Positions 48,277 to 57,998 of a stretch of DNA of 64,000 nt are shown piece after piece. Source of the DNA: Myotis daubentonii (taxonomy: Eukaryota; Chordata; Mammalia; Chiroptera; Vespertilionidae); contig NC_081841.1 in assembly GCF_963259705.1 (NCBI RefSeq), positions 34,251,358 to 34,315,357 on the forward strand. Direction: 5' to 3'. Below the pieces are notes generated by a model. That model had not been told where the DNA came from. It worked only from the letters and a program-made list of their open reading frames with translations, and ran no database searches. The translations under genes and the position numbers were made by a program. Position 1 is the first letter of the stretch, and each line of letters begins with the position of its first letter.

Positions 48277-48426
48277 AGAGATCAACCAAAGGACTTGTAT
48301 GCATGCATATAAGCCTAACCAATAGACACAGACACCAGGGGGGTGAGGGCATGAGTGGGGGGCTGGTGGGTTAATGGGGGGATAAGGACACATATGTAAT
48401 GCCTTAATCAATAAAGAATAAAAAAA
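48277..48426 (+). mobile_element. L1 3' UTR, severely 5'-truncated
   Basis: These 150 bp are collinear with 2546-2690 of the first L1. They share AGATCAACCAAAGGACTTGT, GACACAGACACCAGGG, the G-rich tract and CAATAAAGAA. Same L1 family, separate insertion. No clear TSD. Confidence 0.9.
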
Positions 48427-48547
48427 CCACACGACTTCTCTTTAACAGTGAATTCTGTAAGGATTGAAAAAGTGGATAATAAGTCCTTACAAGTAGAAAA
48501 GTTCACTAACACATCAAAGAGATATTAGTCAAATAAACATAGTGTGA

Positions 48548-48732
48548 GCCCGGCTGGTGTGGCTCAGTGGTTGAGTGTCGACCTATGAACCAAGTCACAG
48601 TTCCATCTCTGGTCGGCATATACCTGGTTCCAGGCTTGATCCCTAATAGGGGGCATGCAGGAGGCACTCAATCAATGATTCTCTCCCATTGATGTTCCAA
48701 TCTCCCTTCTCTGAAATCAATAAAATACACAT
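48548..48732 (+). mobile_element. Ves SINE, older, tail interrupted by a Helitron
   Basis: Head GCCCGGCTGGTGTGGCTCAG, then a shortened body and CAATAAAATACACAT. The A-rich tail is cut at 48733 by the Helitron start and may resume at 49079 as TATATGTATAAAAT. No TSD was confirmed. Confidence 0.82.
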
Positions 48733-48733
48733 A

Positions 48734-49078
48734 TCCTATATGATAAAAGCCTAATATGCTAAGTGTTCAGTCATCCATTCAACCAATCAAAGTGTAACAT
48801 GCTAATGATATACTAAGGCCTCTCAACCGCTCTCTATGACATGCACTGACCACCAGGGGGCAGATGCTGAATGTAAGAGCTGCCCCCTGGTGGTCAATTT
48901 GCTCCCACAGGGGGAGCACCACTCAGCCAGAAGCCAGGCTCATGGCTGGCGAGTGCAGCAGCCATATGTCAGTCAAACATTTCCCAAGGGCTCCCGGACT
49001 GTGAGAGGGCACAGGCTGGGCTGAGGGGCACCCCCACCACACACACCAGTGCACGAATTTCGTGCACTGGGCCTCAAG
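48734..49078 (+). mobile_element. HeliBat-type Helitron, 345 bp, mutated terminus
   Basis: Starts TCCTATATGATAAAAGCCTA. Carries the perfect 19-bp hairpin GTGCACGAATTTCGTGCAC at 49049-49067. The terminal CTAG has become CAAG (49075-49078). It holds two CTCF-like cores as an exact 17-bp inverted repeat (48847-48863 with 48880-48896, 16-nt spacer). Inserted in the tail of the Ves. Confidence 0.92.
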
Positions 49079-49307
49079 TATATGTATAAAATATTATTTA
49101 TTTAGATAGATATAGATATACAGATATATATATATATAATGTAGCATGAGATCCCACCACGTTAACCAGCCACAGATGAGCTCTGGAAGGATGAGAGCAT
49201 TTCATTTATAAGAAACATCAGTGAAACAATCCAAAAAGATACAAAAACTATCTGTTGGTTATTTACATATTAAGAAAATACGATGATGAGGTTTTTCAAT
49301 TTACAGA

Positions 49308-49534
49308 ATATTCTTTCTTTTTAAGAATAGTTTATTGATTTTTTTGAGAGAGAGGAAGGGAGAGAAAAATCGATGTGAGAGTAAATCAATTGGCTGCCTC
49401 CTACATGCCCCCTACTGGGGATTGAGCCTGCAACCTGGGCATGTGCCTTGACCCAGAATCAAACCAGCAGCCTTTAGGTACACAGGAGGACTCTCAACCA
49501 ACGAACCCACACTGGCCAGGGCTGGATATTCTTT
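49308..49534 (-). mobile_element. Ves SINE, older subfamily
   Basis: Body 49317-49525 on the minus strand, reading from GCCCTGGCCAGTGTGGGTTC. A 9-bp duplication ATATTCTTT lies at 49308-49316 and 49526-49534. Confidence 0.88.
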
Positions 49535-50089
49535 AATCCAAAAGATTAGAGACTAACTTTAAAAGCCATTCTTATCATTAGAAAGTTTAGTCCAGCAACA
49601 ACACAACAAGAAAAACCAGCTCAGTTTACAATCTATTGGAAACTTTATTTTGATAATCTCTTATTCTACCATTAATCTTTTAAATACACCAAATATAGAG
49701 CCGCCCTGTAAAAGTCAAAGATACCTGCAAAGAAAAGAAAAAAGTATGGTAAGAAATAAATAAATAAAAAAGAAAGCTAAAAATGAAAGAAGGCCTATTT
49801 TCCTGGGAAAAAATATCTTTTGACTTGCTTTATTTCAATGGGTACAAATTGAAATAATCAGAGAATAATGAATAGAAAAAGCAACTTTAAAACATACTTT
49901 TTGAGAGAATTCTAGCAACAGGTCAGCATGAGATTTCTTATTCAGTTTTACTGGCTGAAAATTCATATAGTCATACAATTTCAAAAGAAAAAAAAAGTTC
50001 TTTATTCCATTTGCCAACCAGAGTCATTTATCCCCTATTAGATAAAGTATAATAGACTCTACAGAAAGGGTCACTGGCCTTCCATTTAA
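49535..50089. other. unique sequence
   Basis: Nothing recognised. Confidence 0.35.
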
Positions 50090-50470
50090 TGATATTGCCA
50101 GCCCCAATCTGCATTTTCCCGGCAATGTCCCTCAACACAGAATAAATGGCTGATCTTTCCACAATAACAGCTGATTTCTATTTATTAAGCTAAAAAGGTC
50201 ACCATTTTCTACGGCTGGGCCGCCCTGCACTATTGATAATTTTATGCATAAACAAATGGCAAATTTGTGCCACATAAATATGCATTAGCAATTACTTTTT
50301 CCTAGGGCAACGCTTACTGCATGCAAATGTATACCTCACAGGGCCTGGTAGCTTTTGTTTTAGCTCTTCAACAGTGAAACAAAAGAGCACAATAAACAAT
50401 TTCAAAATTGCCAATCAATAAGCAATGCAAATGCAAAGGTAAATGGCAAGAAACTTGCTTAGAAACAACA
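50090..50470. promoter_or_regulatory. candidate enhancer-like conserved non-coding element
   Basis: A repeat-free block with two exact octamers ATGCAAAT (50321-50328 and 50425-50432), the palindromic TTTATGCATAAA at 50241, GCATTAGCAATTAC at 50283, and FOX- and SOX-like ATAAACA/ACAAT strings. Such clustering is typical of POU/homeodomain-bound developmental enhancers. There is no reading frame. Function and conservation are inference. Confidence 0.4.
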
Positions 50471-50643
50471 AAACAAAAAGTGAGGTTGGGGAGAATAGTG
50501 GAAGTATTTTCTTTGTCATATTGTTTCATTTCTTTCTCTTTCATAATGAAAAGGCTAAAGTGCTCTTGACATAGAACAGCTAGAGAGACTGGTGCTCAAG
50601 CCGATGCCAGATGGGGCAAGTAGAAAATATGCACATGTTGAGT

Positions 50644-50644
<1 letters not shown>

Positions 50645-50693
<49 letters not shown>

Positions 50694-50715
50694 AGAGACA
50701 CACACAAACACACCA
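50645..50715. repeat. (CA)n microsatellite
   Basis: About 23 CA units, then a short GA block and a further broken CA run. Confidence 0.97.
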
Positions 50716-51254
50716 CAAAGAGGGTTTGGGGAAAACTGTGTTCCTAGGTGATTCAAATGTATCACCTATGAAATTTCAGATCTTTCCATTTCAGAGATTC
50801 AAATAATTTTAAAACTGGAAGGAGCGACAGAGAAAAACAACCAAATCTCAGTTCCACTGCACTTTGCCATGTTGTTATTTTCCAATATCGTCTTCCTCAG
50901 ACAAAGGGAATATACATGATCAATAAGTAGGATGTTTTTAGGAACATGAGGAAAAGGAGTAAATGAGAATATACAATAAAAAATAAGGTGCATCTCATGA
51001 AACATTTGCAGGCCCAGATGTTTAGGTTAAAAAACTCCATATCTCAGAACAATTAAACAATAGGGTCAATGGCACAAGGACACAGAGAGAAGAGGCTAAT
51101 AAGGAAAGAGGCAATGGGGGTAACAAAACCTGGTTAAAAAAAGTATTACCTGATTTGAACATGAAAATAAATAATAGCTCAAGAAATTTGGTATTGTTCA
51201 AATAAAAAATGAACTGTGGAAAAGATTTTTTTAAGTGTCATCTGCAATGTACCT
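50716..51254. other. unique sequence
   Basis: Nothing recognised. Confidence 0.35.
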
Positions 51255-51410
51255 TCTTAAATGCTTTACACTTAGATCCTTTACACTTGATTTTCACAGA
51301 AAACATGGCCTAGCACACAGGCATGGGGAGGTTAGGGAACTTGATCAATTACTTAACTCAGTGCTAAGACCTGGGCTTTGCCCAGTCTGATGCCCGCCCC
51401 TGCAAGCTTC
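51255..51410 (-). mobile_element. MIR SINE
   Basis: Minus-strand MIR. The + strand shows CTTTACACTTGATTTTCACA, then AGGTTAGGGAACTTGATCAA and a final GACCTGGGCTTTGCCC. Confidence 0.6.
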
Positions 51411-51660
51411 CCTGCAGCCTGATGCTGCCACCTTATCCTTAAAACCCATCCCTTTTAACCCAGCTGAAAAATCTCTTCCTCAACGTGTAGATGGCTTTGC
51501 CTTTGTATCAAGAAGTCAAATTGGAGTTTTAAAAATTAAATTGTCAGGCCTTATGCAAGTTTCTTTAACCAAGTTAGTACAATACCTTAGCTTCTGTAAA
51601 ATATACTAACTCTACTTTGCCTATTAGCCTAATGTATACCTAGAACATAGCATAGTTTTA

Positions 51661-52340
51661 ATGTTATTGGTGGAAGTGGAATTCTTGGGATGTTTTGAGG
51701 AAAAGAATTTCCTCAGTCCCCCAAGGGAGGATGGGATTTGTGGAAAGCTTTGTCGATGTTGTAAAATTAAGGAGCTTCCCCATCCAAGATCTCATTGCTG
51801 TCCCCCTCGCCATGGAAGACGTCCAATCTTGTCTTCATCAGGGCCAGAATCAAGGCCACTGCCCAGAATTTCTGTCCCATGTTAACGTACAGTCCAGTCC
51901 AGCATCCTGCATGTAGAGTCTGAGTCTGCCTGGCCATGGCCATGTGGCTGCTTAAGGCCATGTGGCTATGAAGAGAGAATAGGCCAGAGTATGGTCAAGT
52001 GCAAGTCACAGAGCAAGAGAGAGCAAGAAGAGAAGGAAGGGAACTCTTTGTCTGGGGGTTTTAACCTTCCAAGATTTTGAGTGGCTCCACCCTTCTAGCC
52101 AATCCGTTGTTCCCCAGACTAGACTGACAGACAAGCACCTCCCTAAGCTATGTCACCCCACGTTCACTGTGTATGTGCCCATCTCCCCTTCTCCCCCCAA
52201 AAATCCAGTACCAGATGGAGGAAGGGAGGGTGTTAATCCAGTTGGAGGAACAATGTCATGTGACACTGTAGCTTCCTAGTGAAGCTTCCCAGGTGACCAT
52301 GCTTACAGTGTCTGGCCTCTCCTTTGTTCTCTTCCTATTA
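51661..52340 (-). mobile_element. LTR-like dispersed repeat, copy 2
   Basis: The inverted partner of 30012-30566, longer at about 680 bp. On the minus strand it shows TAAGCATGGTCACCTGGG near its start, ATTGGCTAGAAGG, the GATGCTGGACTGGAC block, and ends near CCACCAATAACAT. No retroviral genes adjoin it, so a solo LTR is the best guess. A non-LTR repeat class cannot be excluded. Confidence 0.6.
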
Positions 52341-52724
52341 TTAATATCAATAAACTAGCTAATTATGATGATAACATTAATAATCTTTGAGAACAAAAAC
52401 ACGTTTGGTACTCCCCATCTTGATCTTAATATAATGAAAGTTTTCACTATTACACAAAAGATTCACACAAAAGCAGTAAAGATAAATCAAGTAGTCTTGG
52501 CCTTAAAGGCAAGGAGGCAAACCTGAACATCCAAGCCCTGTGAGCAGCTCTGTCCTTCTCAAAGCCAAGCTAGTCCTCAAAAGGGCTCTCAGAATCCTGA
52601 CGTGGACACTTAAAGTCAAGCTTCTTGCAAGAAGCCCAGGAAACTCCCCTTGGAAATATCTTCCCCAGTAATATCCCTATCATATGTACTTGCAATCCTA
52701 TTCTTGTCAACTATTTATTTATAG
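52341..52724. other. unique sequence
   Basis: Nothing recognised. Confidence 0.35.
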
Positions 52725-52944
52725 TTTTTTTTAAAATAAATTTTTATTGATTTTCAGAGAGAGAGAGAGAGAGGAAAGAGAGAGAGAAACATCAATAAAA
52801 GAGAACCATGGGTCAGCTGCCTCTTGCATGCCCCTTACTAGGGATCAAGCCCACAGCCCAGCACTTGCCCCTGACCAGAAATCGAACCAGTGACCTCTCA
52901 GTGTGTGGACAATGCTCAGCCAACTGAGCCACACCGGCCAGGGC
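52725..52944 (-). mobile_element. Ves SINE, older subfamily
   Basis: Minus strand, head GCCCTGGCCGGTGTGGCTCA at 52944 reading leftward, B-box region TCGATTTCTGG altered, GA-rich segment and A tail. No TSD was identified with confidence. Confidence 0.9.
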
Positions 52945-53233
52945 AATATCCTGGTTTGGTTTTTGTTTGCTTTTTAACTGACTTTCCTTAATCTATGAGC
53001 CAAAGAAAGAGCAACAGAGACTTACCACTGTTCTTAGAAATTATACCCCACTGCATAGTATCATGGGAATTGGGTAGTCTATTTTAAGGAACTCAATCTG
53101 TAATAAAAATACATTTTTTCCAGTGGTAGATGACAGGGACTTGTTAACCAAGTTTATGTCTTAGATAAGGCATGTTTAACATGTAAGCATTTGTTTTTTC
53201 ATAACAAAACATTACCTTCTGATGTTAGAAATG
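52945..53233. other. unique sequence
   Basis: Nothing recognised. Confidence 0.35.
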
Positions 53234-53259
53234 AACACACACACACACACACACACACA
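53234..53259. repeat. (CA)n microsatellite
   Basis: About 13 CA units. Confidence 0.96.
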
Positions 53260-54106
53260 TACACTCCATAAAAATGACTGATGTTAGATGGCTCTTACAA
53301 AATTACATTTTGAAAAATTATGGGACTATGAATCAGACATATAGATTAAATTTCCCTGAAAGAGACATGTGCTTAATAATTAATGGGAATGGATACAAAT
53401 AATATTTATGATTTTATGTTACCCAAAACACTTGAATAATTATGCAGTAATCATATAGCTAGAAGAAAATACTTACCAACTTTGAACTGTAATCTGTGAG
53501 GAAATTTTAAATTACAAAAAGATTTTTAAATTGAAATGGACTTAAATACACAAGCTGAAACTTTAACCCACTTTAATATAAAGTCTTCTAAAAATGTCAA
53601 GATGAAAAGACTTGCTTTAAGAAAAGTTCACAAGTCTTCATAATTTTTAATGGCAGCAATCATAATGCAAGCAAAGAACAAGAGGAGGCAGTGAAAAAAG
53701 AGAACAGAGTTGATAACTGTAGAGTGTCCAAATCAATGCCCGATGTTAAAACAATATTTTAAATACTGGTTCCAGAACTGGTTTCCAAGGTATGTGCAGG
53801 GAATTGGATAAGTATTCAACACCCAGAAAAGGTCAACCGGAAACATAGGGGGTACAACAACTGGAGAAGATGCATTCGCCTAAAAATAGATCAAATTTAA
53901 GAGTATTGAAAGGGGCCAGTCATTAAGTAGAATCAGATATTTTAAGGATAGCAATTGACAAGAGTATAGACTAGATATATTGTCTCTCGCTCCACATGAA
54001 AGAACAAGATGTTGTTTGTTTTTTGTTTGCTTGTTTGTTTTAATCTGATAGCAGAGTTTTGGAAAGGTAGCTTTCAGTGCATTGTGAAAAGTAACTTTTT
54101 AAAAAT
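53260..54106. other. unique sequence
   Basis: Nothing recognised. Confidence 0.35.
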
Positions 54107-54347
54107 GAGTTATGCACCCTAACCAGTTTGGGTCAGTGGTTAGACTCAGGCGTCAGCCTGCAGACTGAAGGGTTGTGGGTTTGATTCCAGTCAAGGGCAT
54201 GTACCTTGGTTCCAGGCTCGATCCCTTGCATGTGAGAAGAAGCCAATTGATGTCTCTTTCTCTCCCCCTCCCTTTCACTCTCTCTGAAAATCAATGGAAA
54301 AAAATATCCCTGGATGAGGATTAACAAAAAAAATAAAGAGTTATACA
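54107..54347 (+). mobile_element. Ves SINE, older and shortened
   Basis: Body 54117-54337 with head CCCTAACCAGTTTGGGTCAG and an internal deletion between the CT-rich part and the head. The target duplication GAGTTATGCA against GAGTTATACA lies at 54107-54116 and 54338-54347. Confidence 0.88.
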
Positions 54348-54374
54348 ACAATAAACAAAGCCAAATGATTTAAG

Positions 54375-54525
54375 CTAGGGGTCTGGATTCAGACATAACG
54401 AGTCACACTCTGACTTTGCTCCTTACTGGCCAAGGGATCTTGGACTCAGTCACTTAACCAATCTATGCCTCAGTTTCCTCATCTGCAAAATCTTCCAAAT
54501 ACAAGCGATACTGAGGAAAGGTAGA
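54375..54525 (+). mobile_element. MIR SINE
   Basis: Clear MIR core: GGGGTCTGGATTCAGAC, ACTCAGTCACTTAACC and GCCTCAGTTTCCTCATCTGC. Confidence 0.88.
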
Positions 54526-55279
54526 AAATCAAACAGAGCTGCAGGACCTCCTGTCAGAGAATAGGATGCCTGGATTGAATGGTACACTGGATCATCTACT
54601 TTTTAAGATCCATTCTAATCTAAGACTAAATTATGCTATTGCTCAAAGTTCAGGCAAATATTTTCACACCATTTCAGGCGAGGAAGGCTAGCATTAAATA
54701 TTTAAAAGAGAAAAAAATGCGCAGCAATTCCCCATTATTAAAAAGATTTTAGCATCACACAGAGAAAGGATATTCTCTTTTCCTTCAGATGAAACTATCA
54801 TACAAAACACAAAGTATTTTTTGTTACTAAAAGACACATAACATCCTAAGTCTGATACGTGATTACTTAAATCAGCTACATTCATTTTTAATAGGTTTAC
54901 AATATTAACTTTATTTTTGGTCCTTTTAAAAGCCTCTGGTTCTTGATTGATAGGTACTTTTCAGATACTGAGGAAACATGAACAAAGTCCTCATGCTTTT
55001 GAACGCTGAGTGCTGCCTCCGTGGCCCTGTCGGTCCAGCCTTTCCGCCACTCCTTCAAGGGCGCCGTCTGTCACAGCCACTCAGGAACACAGGAGAGGGA
55101 GCTGAGCAGGGCTAAAGGGCATCTTCAAACGAAGGGATTCTCAAATCCTCCTTTGCAATGCCCTGAGGGTCCCCCTCGTTATTTCAAGGAACGCTCTAAA
55201 ATGTTCAAGAACTTCTTAAAACAAAATCATTTTACTCGTTCTTAACAATTATAACACTGTGTGGACTTCTCAAGGTGTT
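54526..55279. other. unique sequence
   Basis: A less A+T-rich stretch at 55000-55220 contains a 74-codon frame (55021-55245) without recognised similarity. No gene called. Confidence 0.35.
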
Positions 55280-55445
55280 TTCACTTAAACTATCTTATTG
55301 GATCCACAGGCCAATCCTCAAAGGTAGGAATGACAGGGGATGATCCCACTCTTGAAAAAAAAAAATCTCAGGAAAGTTATAACTTGACTCCAAATCATAA
55401 AACCACAAAGTAGAAAAAAGGCAAGAACTCAAGCCCAGTCTTTCC
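55280..55445 (-). mobile_element. MIR SINE
   Basis: Minus-strand MIR remnant: TTTTCACTTAAACTATCTTA, then GGATGATCCCACTCTTGAA and a final AACTCAAGCCCAGTC. Confidence 0.55.
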
Positions 55446-55603
55446 GTCCACAACGCTCCATCACCGATCCCACGTACGGCTTTAGGAACTGGCAGAGAGG
55501 TCAGTTATGAATGTTGATTAGGTTTATGCTGCACTCTTTACTTACCTTCTCCTTCATGCATAGAATGTTTCAAATGTTCTCACTCTTAAAAATGAGCATA
55601 GCA

Positions 55604-55850
55604 CCATGGTTCTCAATGGAGGGCTATCCCCCGCCTCCCCCCACCCCACCCCCTCCACTGGGGGGAGACATTTGGCAATATCTACAGGCATGTTTTTACT
55701 GTGACGGAGGTTTGGGAAGAGATGATACTACTGGCCTCTAGTGGGTAGAGGCAAGATGCTCCGAAACACCTACAATGCACAGGAGAGCTCCCCACAACAG
55801 AGCATTATCAGGTCTAGAAGGTAAATAACCCTGAGGTTGAAAAACCCTGG
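55604..55850 (-). mobile_element. MER20-type hAT element
   Basis: It follows the MER20 order on the minus strand. The + strand starts CCATGGTTCTCAATGGAGG and shows GACATTTGGCAATATCTACA, CTACTGGCCTCTAGTGGGTA and a terminal GAGGTTGAAAAACCCTGG. It carries an expanded C-rich tract (55624-55662). Confidence 0.88.
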
Positions 55851-56897
55851 GTTAACAGTATTTTTATTGAAGCCATTTGTTTCTGTCTTTTATTTTTGTT
55901 ACATAATCGTAATAATGCTTTCTGTGTGTAACATTTGCTGGGTACTCATGACTGGGTTGGCATAAGGCTATCGACTCTTGGGTAGTCACTAATCCCACAA
56001 AATGACCTGTGCCTTAGTCTCTGCTGGGCCAGAATATGTTGAACAGTGGTTCAAGTGACAGAGTCACCACTGCTGAGACAAATGGATCATAAAATAATTC
56101 GTCATGGCATTTATAACATTTTGCTTAGAAGAATGTTGAAAATACGATGATGTAAATGTGGAAAGAAAAAAAAAGCACACGTTTTGATGATACAAAATGA
56201 GAATGAAAATTTATTAGAGTTAAGGAAATAGCCTCTAGGTTCACCGTGATGTATAGCATACATCATAAACTTCACAACAATGCAGATCCAATCTTGAAAA
56301 TGAATTTGGTTACCCTTTTATGCACTAAATCGTTTCAATAAGCATTATAATAATTAATAATACCCTTGTCAAAGAGAAAGTTCTCACTCTTTGTCCTTAT
56401 CCTGTCCACCTTCCTTACAGAAGCCAGGGCTCTCAACTCTGTTTCTCAGGCACAGGAACCAGAGTACCATCTCCCAGACTTAGTTCCACTTTTCATATGA
56501 GCCAAATAAAAGCCCTGATTCTGGGACAGGGAATGGCCTCAGTCATAAGACGTCGCATGGTAGCTCTTGCTTCCTTAGAGTTTATTTATGATGTCCTCAG
56601 ATATGTTAACACATAAATAATGAATTAGGGACTTAGAGACAAACTGTTTTAGTTAACACACACCTTTATGAATCTGATGAAAGCTACAAACTCACTCTAT
56701 AGAAAGGTAAACTACCATGATGAGAGACCAATTTCTATGGGTCCTGTGTTTCCGTACATCTTGTGAGTGGAGGCACCACTGTCTTTCTTTAGGACTACTC
56801 TTTCGAGTATATTTGTATAGAGCAAGCCATAGAAGATAGAGACAGTGTCTCATTCCAGAGCAAAAGGCAGGCTTATTTACAGTCCATTAAATAAGGA
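55851..56897. other. unique sequence
   Basis: About 1 kb with nothing recognised. Confidence 0.35.
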
Positions 56898-57211
56898 CTA
56901 GAGGCCCAATGCACACAGATTCATGCAAGAATGGGCTTTCCTTGCCCAGACTGCCAGCACCGCCTTCATTCCAGCCCGGAGACACCTTTCCTCCTTCCCA
57001 CACTGCCCAGAGGTGCAGAGTGGCTGAGGCGGTGCAGGGCGCCTGTGCTGTCGCAAATGTCCTGCCCCACCCCCACCCCCCAGCCACTCCACGCCTGAAT
57101 GTGCAAATTAACCTGCCTTCTTTGTTGGGTTAATTTGCATACTCACTCCTGATCGGCTGGTGGTCATTGCGAAGGTACAGTCAATTTGCATCTTTCTTTT
57201 ATTAGTGTAGA
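56898..57211 (-). mobile_element. HeliBat-type Helitron, 314 bp
   Basis: On the minus strand it starts TCTACACTAATAAAAG after host A and ends CTAG before host T. It shares with the 4474 element a subterminal inverted repeat TGCAAATTAAC/GTTAATTTGCA (57102-57112 with 57129-57139). Hence it belongs to the same subfamily but with different, C-rich cargo. The pre-terminal hairpin is degraded. Confidence 0.88.
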
Positions 57212-57258
57212 TAATGTCTTACTTAGTGTCAAAGGTTAGTCATGCTTACTGCCCACTA

Positions 57259-57514
57259 TAAAAGAGTCAGGTTCTTTTTTTTTTTAATATATTTTATTGA
57301 TTTTTTACAGAGAGGAAGGGAGAGAGATAGAGAGTCAGAAACATCGATGAGAGAGAAACATCGATCAGCCGCCTCCTGCACATCTCCCACTGGGGATGTG
57401 CCCGCAATCCAGGTACATGCCCTTGACCGGAATCGAACCCAGGACCCTTCAGTCCACAGGCCGACGCTCTATCCACTGAGCCAAACCGGTTTCGGCTAAA
57501 AGAGTCAGGTTCTT
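57259..57514 (-). mobile_element. Ves SINE, full-length, young
   Basis: Body 57277-57496 on the minus strand, with an intact B box. Perfect 18-bp duplication TAAAAGAGTCAGGTTCTT at 57259-57276 and 57497-57514. The duplicated target is itself one flank of the tRNA-His insertion next door. Confidence 0.96.
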
Positions 57515-57530
57515 AAGGCTCCAGTAGCTC

Positions 57531-57602
57531 GTCATGATCGCATAGTGGTTAGTACTCTGCATTGTGGCCGCAGCAACCTCGGTTCGAATCCGAGTCATGG
57601 CA
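57531..57602 (+). pseudogene. tRNA-His (GTG) pseudogene, retroposed
   Basis: These 72 nt follow eukaryotic tRNA-His almost base for base: a TAGTGGTTAGTACTCTGC D-arm region, anticodon GTG at 57564-57566, and an intact T-loop/B box GGTTCGAATCC. The acceptor stem GTCATGA/TCATGGC still pairs, with one G-U. The anticodon stem has an A-C mismatch at its loop-closing pair (CTGCA against CGCAG). Differences from the usual gene sit mostly at former CpG sites, as in methylated, untranscribed copies. Copies of AAAGAGTCAGGTTC flank the cassette (57499-57512 and 57612-57625), so it arrived as a retroposed RNA rather than by local gene duplication. No TTTT terminator follows directly. Function is unlikely. 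Confidence 0.85.
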
Positions 57603-57625
57603 TTGTGGAACAAAGAGTCAGGTTC

Positions 57626-57998
57626 CCTATGGTCATGTTTTCTCCCCCTGCAGTGTAGGCATCACAAGACTCTCTCTGAATCACCATGTGGGGATGGGGC
57701 TCAGGGCACAGGTACAAATGCTAATACCCTGGCTACTACTATTGCTGTGAGTGATAAACTGTCTTTTGTCTCTGATCCAAGATTCCAGTGTCTTCTGCCA
57801 GCACCCATGAAACTGTGGCTGGCTTATATATTAGTTTGCAAATAGTGTCAAACTCTCAGAGCCTTCACAGTTCCTAACAATGCACACGAGCAGCGTTAAG
57901 CATACCATTTTAGCAGGCAGCCATTTTGTCCCCATGTGCAAATTCAGAAGGCTAAAGTATGTATTTTTATTTCTTAGTGAGAAAATAGAATGGAATGA
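57626..57998. other. unique sequence
   Basis: Nothing recognised. Overlapping frames at 57562-57845 look accidental. Confidence 0.35.

Noticed and set aside
50580..50765. Cys-Val repeat peptide
   Set aside because: Translation of the (CA)n microsatellite on the minus strand.
30012..52340. A full-length provirus between the two LTR-like copies
   Set aside because: The copies are in opposite orientation, 21 kb apart, and the DNA between them holds unrelated repeats and no retroviral genes.
57531..57602. Functional tRNA-His gene
   Set aside because: Anticodon-stem mismatch, CpG-type decay, flanking target repeats and no adjacent T-run terminator all favour a retropseudogene.
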